A stretch of DNA of 64,000 nucleotides from Streptantibioticus cattleyicolor NRRL 8057 = DSM 46488 (GTDB taxonomy: Bacteria > Actinomycetota > Actinomycetes > Streptomycetales > Streptomycetaceae): contig NC_017585.1 of assembly GCF_000240165.1 (NCBI RefSeq), forward strand, positions 496,001 to 560,000, read 5' to 3'. Made by a program: the position numbers and the translations under genes. This document shows, piece by piece, positions 9,115 to 16,991 of this stretch. Below the pieces are notes generated by a model. It made no database searches. It was given only the letters and a program-made list of their open reading frames with translations, and was not told the origin of the DNA. Each line of letters begins with the position of its first letter. The stretch's first letter is position 1.

Positions 9115-9972
9115 TCAGGCGCGGTCTCGGGCGGCGCCGGAGAGCGCCTCGGCCCGCAGGTCCTCCTCGGTGGCACCACGCCGCCAGTAACCGCTGAACG
9201 TCACCCGGCGGCGGTGGAAACCGCGTTCACCCACGAGATGCCGGCGCACCCCGCGCACCGCCCCGGACTCCCCCGCGATCCACGCGTAGGGGGCGCCGGA
9301 GGGCAGGTGTGCCGAACGCACGGCGTCCAGCAGCAGGTCGCAGCGGGGCGCCGGGGCGCTCTCGCGCACCAGCCAGCTGACGGTGGCGTCCGCCCGGGTG
9401 GCCAGGTCGCGTACGTCACCGGCGTGCGGCACCTCGATCCACACCCGGGCCCGGGTACCGGCCGGCAGCCAGTCGAGGATCCCGGCGACCGCCGGCAACG
9501 CGGTCTCGTCGGCCGCGATCAGCACCCAGTCGGTGCCCTCGGGCGGCCGGAAGCCGACGCTCTTGTTCTCCGGGTCCGCCGGGCCCAGCAGCTTGACCCG
9601 GTCACCGGGGCGGGCCCGTCCCGCCCACCGCGAGGCCGGCCCGAGGTCCCCGTGGAGCGCGAACTCCACGTCCACCTCGCCCTGTTCACGGCGTTGCTCG
9701 CGCACCGTGTACGAACGCATCACCCCGCGCTCCGCCGGGTCCATCGCCCGCCAGCGCGCGAACCAGCCGGTGCCCGCGTCGGTGGGGACCACCGGGTGGC
9801 TCTGCCCGGGATGGGGCAGGAAGAGCGAGAAGCTCTGGTCGCGCCCGCCACTGGCGAACTGGTCCAACTGCGCGCCGCCGAAGGTGACGCGGACCATGGA
9901 GGGCCCCAGGCGCGCGCTGCGCACCACGTGCGCGTCGAAGAACCGGAACGGGGCTGCGGTGGCGGTGGTCAT
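9115..9972 (-). CDS. desF: Siderophore-interacting FAD reductase
   Basis: A 285-residue siderophore-interacting protein (SIP/ViuB family). It should reduce ferrioxamine in the cytoplasm to release Fe(II). The FAD-binding MRSYTVRE motif is near residue 85, followed by EFALHGDLGPASRWA near 101 and the NAD(P)H-binding C-terminal part including DETALPAVAGIL near 158. The ATG at 9972 lies 32 bases past the desE stop, so the two form a receptor-reductase transcript. The symbol follows the desEF order known from Streptomyces coelicolor. Confidence 0.85.
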   Translation of the reverse strand: MTTATAAPFRFFDAHVVRSARLGPSMVRVTFGGAQLDQFASGGRDQSFSLFLPHPGQSHPVVPTDAGTGWFARWRAMDPAERGVMRSYTVREQRREQGEVDVEFALHGDLGPASRWAGRARPGDRVKLLGPADPENKSVGFRPPEGTDWVLIAADETALPAVAGILDWLPAGTRARVWIEVPHAGDVRDLATRADATVSWLVRESAPAPRCDLLLDAVRSAHLPSGAPYAWIAGESGAVRGVRRHLVGERGFHRRRVTFSGYWRRGATEEDLRAEALSGAARDRA

Positions 9973-10004
9973 GCGGATCTCCTCCCGGAGCGTGGTGGGG
10001 AAGG

Positions 10005-11033
10005 TCAGCCGGCCTTCTTGGCCTGCCGGATCGACGCGGCCAGGGACTCCAGCAGCGGCGCGGCCCCGGCGTAGGAGAAGCGGGGCACCGCGTCCCAGCG
10101 GGCCACCTGGCCGGCCTTGACGGCGGGCAGCTTCGACCAGGCGGGCTTGGCCGCCAGGTCCTTGGGCTGCAAGGCGGTGGAACGGTCGTCGAGCAGGATC
10201 AGGTCCGCGTGGTACTTGTCGGCGTTCTCCCAGCTCAGGCTCTCGAAGTAGCCGCCCTTGTCGAGCTTTTGGGGCACCACGAAGTCGACGCCGAGCTGGC
10301 GGAAGTACATCAGGTCGGTGTTGACCGCGGGGTTGGAGACGTAGAACAGGTCGGTGCTGCCGGAGGCGGCCATCACCTTCAGGCCGCCGTTGGCCTTGGC
10401 CGCCTTGCGCACCGACTCGGCCGCCGCCTCGAACCGCCGCTTGTCGTCGGTGACCTGTCTGGCCGTCAGGTCCGCGCCGAGCGACCGGGCGAGCGCGGCG
10501 TACCGCTCGATGGGCCGGGTCATCGGCACCCGGGCGGTGGTGACGGCGACGCTGGGCGCCAGCTTGAGGATCTGGGCGCTGCTCTGGGCCGGCACGTACC
10601 ACAGCGCGCCGGGGTCGTACATGTGGGTCACCAGCAGGTCCGGGCGGAGCGCCGCGTACTTCTCGACGTTGAACTCGCCGTAGACGTTGCCGAGGATCCG
10701 CACCTTGTGCACATCCAGGTGGCCGGCCTGCGGGTCGGGGGCGCCGTTCTTGCCGACCGTCTCGCCGAAGACACCGACGAGCTGGTCGCGCACGCCGAAG
10801 TCCCACAGCGCGGCGGCGGTGCCGGTGTAGGCGACGATCCGGCGCGGGGTGCTCCCGGCGGTCACCTTGGTGCCGCGGTCGTCGGTGAACGACCAGGCGC
10901 CGCCCTTGCCGGACTCGGTCCGCCCCGAACCGCCGCCGCTGCCGCAGGCGGTGAGCAGCGCGCCGAGACCGACGGCACCGCCCACGGCCAGCAGTCCCCG
11001 GCGGGAGGGGTTGACGGTTTCGGCGTGGAGCAT
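10005..11033 (-). CDS. desE: Ferrioxamine-binding lipoprotein
   Basis: A 342-residue periplasmic-binding-like receptor. The N-terminus has twin arginines (SRRGLLAVGG) and a lipobox LTAC at about residue 30, so it is probably Tat-exported and lipid-anchored. The helical-backbone Fe-siderophore-binding fold follows from about residue 60 (RRIVAYTGTAAALWDFG). Promoter DNA is shared with the divergent permease operon through a central iron box. With the permeases and ATPase at 11195-14228 it makes a complete importer. Confidence 0.9.
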   Translation of the reverse strand: MLHAETVNPSRRGLLAVGGAVGLGALLTACGSGGGSGRTESGKGGAWSFTDDRGTKVTAGSTPRRIVAYTGTAAALWDFGVRDQLVGVFGETVGKNGAPDPQAGHLDVHKVRILGNVYGEFNVEKYAALRPDLLVTHMYDPGALWYVPAQSSAQILKLAPSVAVTTARVPMTRPIERYAALARSLGADLTARQVTDDKRRFEAAAESVRKAAKANGGLKVMAASGSTDLFYVSNPAVNTDLMYFRQLGVDFVVPQKLDKGGYFESLSWENADKYHADLILLDDRSTALQPKDLAAKPAWSKLPAVKAGQVARWDAVPRFSYAGAAPLLESLAASIRQAKKAG

Positions 11034-11124
11034 GGAACTGCCTTCTCTCGTACGTGACGGACCGGGACCCGGGCATGCCGGGGCCGGCGGAACCCGGGTG
11101 ACCGGGCCCGGGACCGGGTCGTGT

Positions 11125-11142
11125 GGTTAGGTTAACCTAACC
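11125..11142. promoter_or_regulatory. Iron box between desE and the permease operon
   Basis: GGTTAGGTTAACCTAACC is a perfect 18-bp palindrome centred between desE (minus, start 11033) and the first permease (plus, start 11195). It contains the TTAGGTTA core of the desA box. One DmdR-bound site can therefore silence both transcripts. Confidence 0.9.
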
Positions 11143-11194
11143 AAAGTTGTTGTCGAGCGGCCGGGAGCGCCATTCCGGCCCGACCGGAGCCCCT

Positions 11195-12259
11195 ATGCCT
11201 TTGACCACGTCACCGCAGGCCCGCCGGGACGCACCGGCGGTCGCGCCGGCCTCCCGGCGGTCCCCCGGCGGCCGGGCCGCGCCACGCGCCGCCGGGCTGC
11301 TGGGCGCACTGCTCCTCCTGCTCGCCGTCCTGGTCCTCAGCATCGCGGTCGGCGCCCGGCAGCTCACGCCGGCCGAGGTGTGGCACGGGCTCTTCGACGC
11401 CGGCTCGCCGGGTTACACCGTGGTGCACCAGATGCGGCTGCCCAGAACGCTGTTGGGGCTGCTCGCCGGGTTGGCGCTGGGGCTGGCCGGCGGGGTGATG
11501 CAGGCGCTGACCCGCAACCCGCTGGCCGACCCGGGGCTGCTGGGCATCAACGCCGGCGCCTCGGCGGCCGTCGCCTCGGCGATCTGCTTCGCCGGGGTGA
11601 GCACCTTCGGCGGTTACGTGTGGTTCGCCTTCGCGGGCGCCGCGGTGGTCTCGGTGCTGGTGTACGCGGTGGGCGGCGGCCGGGCGGCGACCCCGGCCCG
11701 GCTGGCGCTGGGCGGAGCCGCGCTCAACGCCGCGCTCTACAGCTACGTCAACGCGGTGATGGTGCTCAGCGCCGCCTCGCTGGACCGGATGCGGTTCTGG
11801 ACGGTGGGCTCGCTGGCCGGTGCCACCATGACCACGGTGACCCGGCTGGCGCCCTTCGTCGTCGCCGGTCTGCTGCTGACGCTCGCGCTGGCCAGGCCGC
11901 TCAACGCCCTTGCGCTGGGCGACGATTCGGCCCGGGCGCTGGGGGCCCGTCCGCAGCGGGTACGCGCCGCCGCCATCGTCGCGGTGACGCTGCTGTGCGG
12001 TGCGGCCACCGCGGCCTGCGGGCCGATCGTCTTCGTCGGCCTGATCGTGCCGCACCTGGTGCGCGCGCTCACCGGACCCGACCAGCGCTGGCTGCTGCCG
12101 TACTGCGCGGTGCTCTCCCCGGTGCTCTTCCTCGGCGCCGACGTCGTCGGCCGGGTGGTCGCCCGCCCCGGTGAGCTGGAGGTCGGCATCGTCACCGCGG
12201 TGCTGGGCGGCCCGGTCTTCCTCTTCTTCGTGACGCGGCGGAAGGTGGCGCGGGCATGA
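11195..12259 (+). CDS. FecCD-family ferric siderophore permease, subunit 1
   Basis: A 354-residue membrane protein of the BtuC/FecCD family. The conserved RLPRTLLGLLAGLALGLAGGVMQALTRNPLADPGLLGINAGA lies near residues 80-120 and GPIVFVGLIVPHLVR near 283. About ten spans are expected. The ATG at 11195 with GGAG 8 bases upstream is preferred over a TTG at 11147 that lies against the iron box. The next gene overlaps its stop (ATGA). Confidence 0.9.
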   Translation: MPLTTSPQARRDAPAVAPASRRSPGGRAAPRAAGLLGALLLLLAVLVLSIAVGARQLTPAEVWHGLFDAGSPGYTVVHQMRLPRTLLGLLAGLALGLAGGVMQALTRNPLADPGLLGINAGASAAVASAICFAGVSTFGGYVWFAFAGAAVVSVLVYAVGGGRAATPARLALGGAALNAALYSYVNAVMVLSAASLDRMRFWTVGSLAGATMTTVTRLAPFVVAGLLLTLALARPLNALALGDDSARALGARPQRVRAAAIVAVTLLCGAATAACGPIVFVGLIVPHLVRALTGPDQRWLLPYCAVLSPVLFLGADVVGRVVARPGELEVGIVTAVLGGPVFLFFVTRRKVARA

Positions 12260-13344
12260 GCGCGGTACGGCAGGCGGAGGCGGTGCGGCCGGCCGGGGTC
12301 ACGGTGCGCGGGGTACGCGTGCTGCGGGGCGCGGGCGGCCGGTCGGTGCGGTTCCGGCCGCGTACGGTGGCGGTGGCCGCCGGTTGCGTGGTGCTGGCGC
12401 TGGTGGCGGCGGTGGGCGCCATCGGCAGCGGTGACTTCCCGATGTCCCCGGCGGACGTGCTGCGGACCCTGGCCGGGAACGGCGGGCCGGCCGAGACGTT
12501 CGTCGTGGACCAGGTGCGGCTGCCCCGGGTGGTGGCCGCGTTGCTGGTGGGCGCGGCGCTGGCGCTGGCCGGCGCGGTCTTCCAGGCGGTGGTGCGCAAC
12601 CCGCTGGGCAGCCCGGACATCCTCGGCTTCACCCAGGGCGCCGCGGCCGGGGCGCTCACCGTGATCGTGGTGGTCGGCGGTGGCAGCCTGGCGCTGGCCG
12701 GCGGCGCGGTGGCCGGCGGGGCCGCCACCGGTCTGGTCGTCTACGCGCTGACGGCCCGTCACGGACTGCAGGGCTACCGGCTGGTGCTGGTCGGCATCGG
12801 CGTCGCCGCCTTCCTCACCGGCGTCAACGGCTATCTGCTGACCCGGGCGAAGATCCAGGAGGCGCAGCGCGCGGTGCTGTGGCTCACCGGCAGCCTGGAC
12901 GGCCGTGGCTGGGCCGAGGCGCTGCCGTTGCTGGCGGTGCTGGCGGTGCTCGTCCCCGTGGTGGTGCTCGGCTGCGGACGGGGCCTGCGGATGCTGGAGA
13001 TGGGCGACGACGCGGCGCGGGCGCTGGGGGTGCGGGCGACCCGGCTGCGGGTGGTGCTGCTGGCGGCGGCCGTGCTGCTGTCGTCGGTGGCCGCGGCGAC
13101 CGCCGGCCCGGTGGCCTTCGTCGCGCTGACCGCCCCGCAGCTCGCCCGCCGGCTCACCCGGGCGCCCGGGCCCAACCTGGTGCCCTCGCTCTGCCTGGGC
13201 GCCGCGATGCTGGTCATCGCCGACCTGGTGGCCCAGCGCGCGGTCGCCGGCCACCAGCTCCCGGTGGGCGTCGTCACCGGCATCCTCGGCGGCGGCTACC
13301 TGATCTGGCTGCTCGCCACCGAACGCAGGGCGGGCCGGATATGA
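12256..13344 (+). CDS. FecCD-family ferric siderophore permease, subunit 2
   Basis: A 362-residue second BtuC/FecCD-type permease. It shows the same landmarks, including VRLPRVVAALLVGAALALAGAVFQAVVRNPLGSPDILG near residues 87-123, which indicates a heterodimeric channel as in FepDG. The cytoplasmic N-terminus is about 35 residues longer than usual. Coupled by ATGA overlaps to both neighbours. Inner-membrane partner of DesE by context. Confidence 0.9.
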   Translation: MSAVRQAEAVRPAGVTVRGVRVLRGAGGRSVRFRPRTVAVAAGCVVLALVAAVGAIGSGDFPMSPADVLRTLAGNGGPAETFVVDQVRLPRVVAALLVGAALALAGAVFQAVVRNPLGSPDILGFTQGAAAGALTVIVVVGGGSLALAGGAVAGGAATGLVVYALTARHGLQGYRLVLVGIGVAAFLTGVNGYLLTRAKIQEAQRAVLWLTGSLDGRGWAEALPLLAVLAVLVPVVVLGCGRGLRMLEMGDDAARALGVRATRLRVVLLAAAVLLSSVAAATAGPVAFVALTAPQLARRLTRAPGPNLVPSLCLGAAMLVIADLVAQRAVAGHQLPVGVVTGILGGGYLIWLLATERRAGRI

Positions 13345-14228
13345 CCGCCGCCACCCCCCGTACCACCGACGAGAACGGAGCATCCGACATGGGCGACGGC
13401 CCGGCACCGGCACCGCTGACCGACGCGGCACGGCTGAGGGGTGACGGCCTCACCCTCGCCTACGAACGGCGGACCATCGCCGAAGGGCTCGACGTCGCCG
13501 TCCCCGACCGGTCCTTCACGGTCGTGGTGGGCCCCAACGCCTGTGGGAAATCGACCCTGTTGCGGGCGCTGTCCCGGATGCTCAAGCCCGCCTCCGGCAC
13601 CGTGCTGCTGGACGGCGCGGACATCCACTCGCTCCCGGCCAAGCAGGTCGCCCGCACCCTCGGGCTGCTCCCGCAGTCGTCCATCGCCCCGGACGGCATC
13701 ACCGTCGCCGACCTCGTGGCGCGCGGGCGCTATCCGCACCAGTCGTTGCTGCGGCAGTGGTCCGAGGAGGACGAGCGGGTGGTCGCCGAGTCGATGGCGG
13801 CCACCGGGGTCCACCCCCTCGCCGACCGCGCGGTGGACGAACTCTCCGGCGGCCAGCGGCAACGCGTCTGGATCGCCATGGCCCTCGCCCAGCAGACCCC
13901 GCTGCTGCTGCTGGACGAACCCACCACCTACCTCGACATCGCCCACCAGATCGAGGTGCTCGACCTGTGCGCCCGCCTCCACCAGGAGCAGGGCCGCACG
14001 CTCGTCGCCGTCCTCCACGACCTCAACCAGGCGGCCCGCTACGCCACCCATCTGATCGCCATGCGCGACGGCCGGGTGGTCGCCGAGGGGCCGCCCTCCC
14101 AGGTGGTCACCGCCGAACTCGTCCAGGAGGTCTTCGGGCTGCCCTGCCGGGTCATCGACGACCCCGAGTCCGGCACCCCGCTGGTGATCCCGGCGGCCCG
14201 GGGCCGGGAGCGGGCGGCGGCGGGGTGA
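13341..14228 (+). CDS. Ferric siderophore ABC transporter ATPase
   Basis: A 295-residue FepC-type ATPase. Walker A GPNACGKST, Q-loop LLPQSS, signature LSGGQRQR, Walker B LLLLDEPTTYLD and the H-loop VLHDLN are all intact. The ATG at 13341 overlaps the permease stop (ATGA). A second in-frame ATG at 13389, with GGAG upstream, would remove a disordered 16-residue lead. Powers import together with the two permeases and DesE. It ends 7 bases from the convergent beta-propeller gene. Confidence 0.92.
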   Translation: MTAATPRTTDENGASDMGDGPAPAPLTDAARLRGDGLTLAYERRTIAEGLDVAVPDRSFTVVVGPNACGKSTLLRALSRMLKPASGTVLLDGADIHSLPAKQVARTLGLLPQSSIAPDGITVADLVARGRYPHQSLLRQWSEEDERVVAESMAATGVHPLADRAVDELSGGQRQRVWIAMALAQQTPLLLLDEPTTYLDIAHQIEVLDLCARLHQEQGRTLVAVLHDLNQAARYATHLIAMRDGRVVAEGPPSQVVTAELVQEVFGLPCRVIDDPESGTPLVIPAARGRERAAAG

Positions 14229-14235
14229 GCCCGGC

Positions 14236-15240
14236 TCAGCCCCCGGCGGGCAGGTACGCCAGGCCGTGGGCGCCGCCCTCGCCACCGTGGGCGACGCGGA
14301 GTTCGCCGACGACGGCGGGGCCGGCCAGGTCGACCACGGTGACGGTGGAGGAGAGCACGCAGGAGACGTAGGCGGTGGTGGCGTCCGGCGAGGAGGTGAT
14401 GGTGAGCGGGAACCGTCCGACGGGGACCCGGCCGAGGAGTTCGAGGGTGCCGGGCGCGTGGACGCCGAGCACCCCGGCGGCCTCGGCGCCGTCGGCCCGG
14501 CGTTTCTCCGCCACCAGGAGGGTGCCGTCGGCGGTGGTGTGCACCGGCACGACGAACCCCTCGGTCTCCAGGATCCGCCGGACGCACCCGGTGGCGGTGT
14601 CGATCACGCGCACCCCGCGCGTTGCGGTGCCGGCCGGGTTGGCGTCGGGCGCGGCGGCGTACAGTTCGCGGCCGTCGGGTGAGACGGCGATGCCCTCGCT
14701 GCCGGGGACGCCGATGCGTCCGACGAGGGTACGGGAGTCGAGGTCGACCACGGACAGGTGGCGGGCCTCCTTGTTGGCGGCGTAGCCGTGGCGGCCGTCG
14801 GGGGTGATGACGAACCAGTGCGGGCCCGGCGCCATGGTGTCGATACGGCCGACGGTCTCGCGGGTGGCGGTGTCGACGACCAGGACGCCGCCCGGGGCGT
14901 GGTCGCGTTCCTCGACGCTGACGTAGAGCAGGCCGCGCCGCCGGTCCAGGGCGAGCCCGTGCGGGGCGTGTTCCGGTGCGACGTCGATGACGTCCGTCAC
15001 CTCGCGGGAGGCGGTGTCGATCACCGCGATCTCGTGTGCCGGGCCGGAGTTGGCGCGGTAGTAGCCGGAGCGGTAGGTGATGGCGCAGTAGAGCACGCCC
15101 CGGTCGGGGTCGTGGCACAGCTCGTGCGGTTGCGCGGGGGTCCGCACGGTGGCCACCGGTTGGTGGGTCACGGCGTCGAAGAAGGTGACGGCGGCCCCGC
15201 TCTGGCTGACGACGGCGAGCAGGTCGTGGTCGGTGTGCAT
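14236..15240 (-). CDS. YVTN-type beta-propeller protein
   Basis: A protein of 334 residues made of repeated WD40/YVTN blades. Recurrent phrases such as EIAVIDTASREVTDVI, GVLVVDTATRETVGRI, LSVVDLDSRTLVGRI and VRVIDTATGCVRRI mark at least six blades. No signal peptide is seen, so it is probably cytoplasmic. The ATG at 15240 has GAAGGGAA 5 bases upstream; an alternative at 15261 overlaps the upstream stop (ATGA). Such propellers bind partners or small ligands, and no substrate is evident. Translational linkage to the L,D-transpeptidase gene suggests an envelope role, but this is weak. Confidence 0.75.
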   Translation of the reverse strand: MHTDHDLLAVVSQSGAAVTFFDAVTHQPVATVRTPAQPHELCHDPDRGVLYCAITYRSGYYRANSGPAHEIAVIDTASREVTDVIDVAPEHAPHGLALDRRRGLLYVSVEERDHAPGGVLVVDTATRETVGRIDTMAPGPHWFVITPDGRHGYAANKEARHLSVVDLDSRTLVGRIGVPGSEGIAVSPDGRELYAAAPDANPAGTATRGVRVIDTATGCVRRILETEGFVVPVHTTADGTLLVAEKRRADGAEAAGVLGVHAPGTLELLGRVPVGRFPLTITSSPDATTAYVSCVLSSTVTVVDLAGPAVVGELRVAHGGEGGAHGLAYLPAGG

Positions 15241-15257
15241 CCGGTTCCCTTCGGTGG

Positions 15258-15959
15258 TCATCCGATGGCGATCACCGGATGCCGGGCCGGATCGATCCAG
15301 CGCAGGACCCGGGTCAGCACGCCCGCCGGTACGGCGACGCAGCCCGCGGTCGGGCCGGCCTGCGGGCCGAGGTCGTGCAGGAAGATCCCGGCGCCCCGGC
15401 CGGGGACCACGGGGGCGGTGTTGTAGTCGACGACGAGGGCGTGGTGGTACGGGACGGGGTGGGCGGCGAGGTGTTCGCTGCCGTGCTCTCCCGCCTCGGT
15501 GAGCGGGAAGCCGCCGTACCGTTCGTCACGCATCCGGTTGTACCAGCGGGAGTCGGGGTCCTCCACCCACCAGTCGTGCGGGGTGACGTGGTGGTAGGGC
15601 AGCGCGGTGCCGGGGTCGGGGCCGACGCCGAAGGCCCGGGTGACGGGGTAGGTGCCCGTCGGGGTGGTGCGGCTGCCCTGCCGCCGGGTGGCGCCGTCGG
15701 TCACCCCGTGCGCGCCGACCCTGGCGTGCGTGGTGGTCAGCACCCGGTGCCAGCCGGAGCCGTCCGCGCTCCAGGCGGTGACGGTGGCGTACGAGCCACG
15801 GGCCCGCACGGTGATCACCTGGGTCGCCCGGCCGACGGCCACCGGCACCGGGAACGGCCGGGCCGGCGGCGGGGCCCCGGCCGCCGTCGCGGCGACCGCC
15901 GCCATGACGAGCGCCGCGCGCACGGTGGCGTACCGGCGCCGGCGGATGGTGAACGCCAT
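15258..15959 (-). CDS. L,D-transpeptidase-like secreted protein (YkuD)
   Basis: A 233-residue protein with an arginine-rich N-terminus (RRRR at residues 6-9), a hydrophobic span at about 13-30 and a cleavable-looking Ala-rich end, so it is probably exported. The C-terminal half carries the YkuD catalytic pattern: FLHDLG with the His, then GPTAGCVAV with the nucleophilic Cys near residue 210. Such enzymes make or edit 3-3 cross-links in peptidoglycan. It shares an overlap zone with the beta-propeller gene downstream. Confidence 0.8.
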   Translation of the reverse strand: MAFTIRRRRYATVRAALVMAAVAATAAGAPPPARPFPVPVAVGRATQVITVRARGSYATVTAWSADGSGWHRVLTTTHARVGAHGVTDGATRRQGSRTTPTGTYPVTRAFGVGPDPGTALPYHHVTPHDWWVEDPDSRWYNRMRDERYGGFPLTEAGEHGSEHLAAHPVPYHHALVVDYNTAPVVPGRGAGIFLHDLGPQAGPTAGCVAVPAGVLTRVLRWIDPARHPVIAIG

Positions 15960-15997
15960 GCCTCCTGGTTACCCCGGAGCGGCGCCGCCCTATCGCC

Positions 15998-16927
15998 TCA
16001 GGCGGTGGCGGTGAGGTGGGCCAGCACCCGGTCGGCCGCGTCGAGGTGGGGCGCGCGGACCACGTACCGGGTGATGCCCCAGCGGCGGCGGTGGCCTTCG
16101 AGGGCGGCGGCGATCTCCTCGACGGTGCCCAGCCACACGTAGGGGACGGCGAGGATCTCCTCCGCCGTGGTGCCCAGTTCCCCGGCGAGCCGCTGGGCGG
16201 CGGCCCCGGCGTCGTCGGTGACCTCGACGACCTGGACGAGCGCTTCCAGGGCGGGGGCGGACGACCGGCCGACGGCGCCCTGCCCGACGAGTTCCACCTG
16301 GCGGTCGATCTCGGCCCGGCGCCAGCGCACATCGTGGTTGTACCCGTCCGGCAGGGTGCGCCCGAGGCCGCTGAGCCCGACCACGTCGGCGTGGCGGCCG
16401 GCCCAGCGCAGCAGCGTGGAGTTGCCGCCGCCGAAGGTGAACGGCACCGGCTGCCGTACCGGGCGCGGGGCGGTCAGCGTGGCCTGGTGCGCGTGCACGT
16501 CGGGGCCGGTGAGGGTGACCGTGGCGCCCGCGAGGAGGTCGCGGCAGGCCTCGGCGACCGCGGTGAAGCGGCGTACCCGCCCGGCGACGTCGGGCCGCCG
16601 GCCGCCGGTCATGGCCCACTCGGCCGGGGTGTGGCCGGCCCCCAGCGCCAGCCGGGCGCGCCCGGCGGAGACCACGTCCAGCGTGGCCACGTCGGAGGCG
16701 AGCAGCAGCGGTTCGCGGATCCCGGCGTGCGAGACGTACGAGCCGAGTTCGAGCCGGGTGGTCACCGAGGCGGCTGCGGCGAGGGCGACGAACGGGGAGG
16801 CCACGGCGCCGGGGTGGTCGGCGGCGAGCAGCGCCTCGTACCCGGCGGCCTCCACCCGGCGGGCCAGCTCCGTCCAGGAGGCGGCGTCCTGCGGCTGGGC
16901 CTGTACCGACACGCGGGGGATCTCCAT
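15998..16927 (-). CDS. LLM-class flavin-dependent oxidoreductase, F420 type
   Basis: A 309-residue luciferase-like TIM-barrel enzyme. Visible are GYEALLAADHPG near residue 28, LELGSYVSHAGIREPLLLA near 59-77 and a C-terminal WGITRYVVR. The family (TIGR03621-like in my memory) mostly uses coenzyme F420 or FMN. The substrate is unknown. It sits 64 bases downstream of the acyl-CoA-oxidase-like gene on the same strand, so it could belong to the lipid-type cluster. Confidence 0.8.
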   Translation of the reverse strand: MEIPRVSVQAQPQDAASWTELARRVEAAGYEALLAADHPGAVASPFVALAAAASVTTRLELGSYVSHAGIREPLLLASDVATLDVVSAGRARLALGAGHTPAEWAMTGGRRPDVAGRVRRFTAVAEACRDLLAGATVTLTGPDVHAHQATLTAPRPVRQPVPFTFGGGNSTLLRWAGRHADVVGLSGLGRTLPDGYNHDVRWRRAEIDRQVELVGQGAVGRSSAPALEALVQVVEVTDDAGAAAQRLAGELGTTAEEILAVPYVWLGTVEEIAAALEGHRRRWGITRYVVRAPHLDAADRVLAHLTATA

Positions 16928-16991
16928 GGCCGGAATCTACGGTCCCGCGGGGCCGGACCGCCAGCGGGTTCCGCGCCGGGCGAACACCTCG

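Noticed and set aside
12879..13341. ATPase reading frame extended about 150 codons upstream
   Set aside because: The extension overlaps the permease out of frame; the ATGA start at 13341 fits operon structure and family length.
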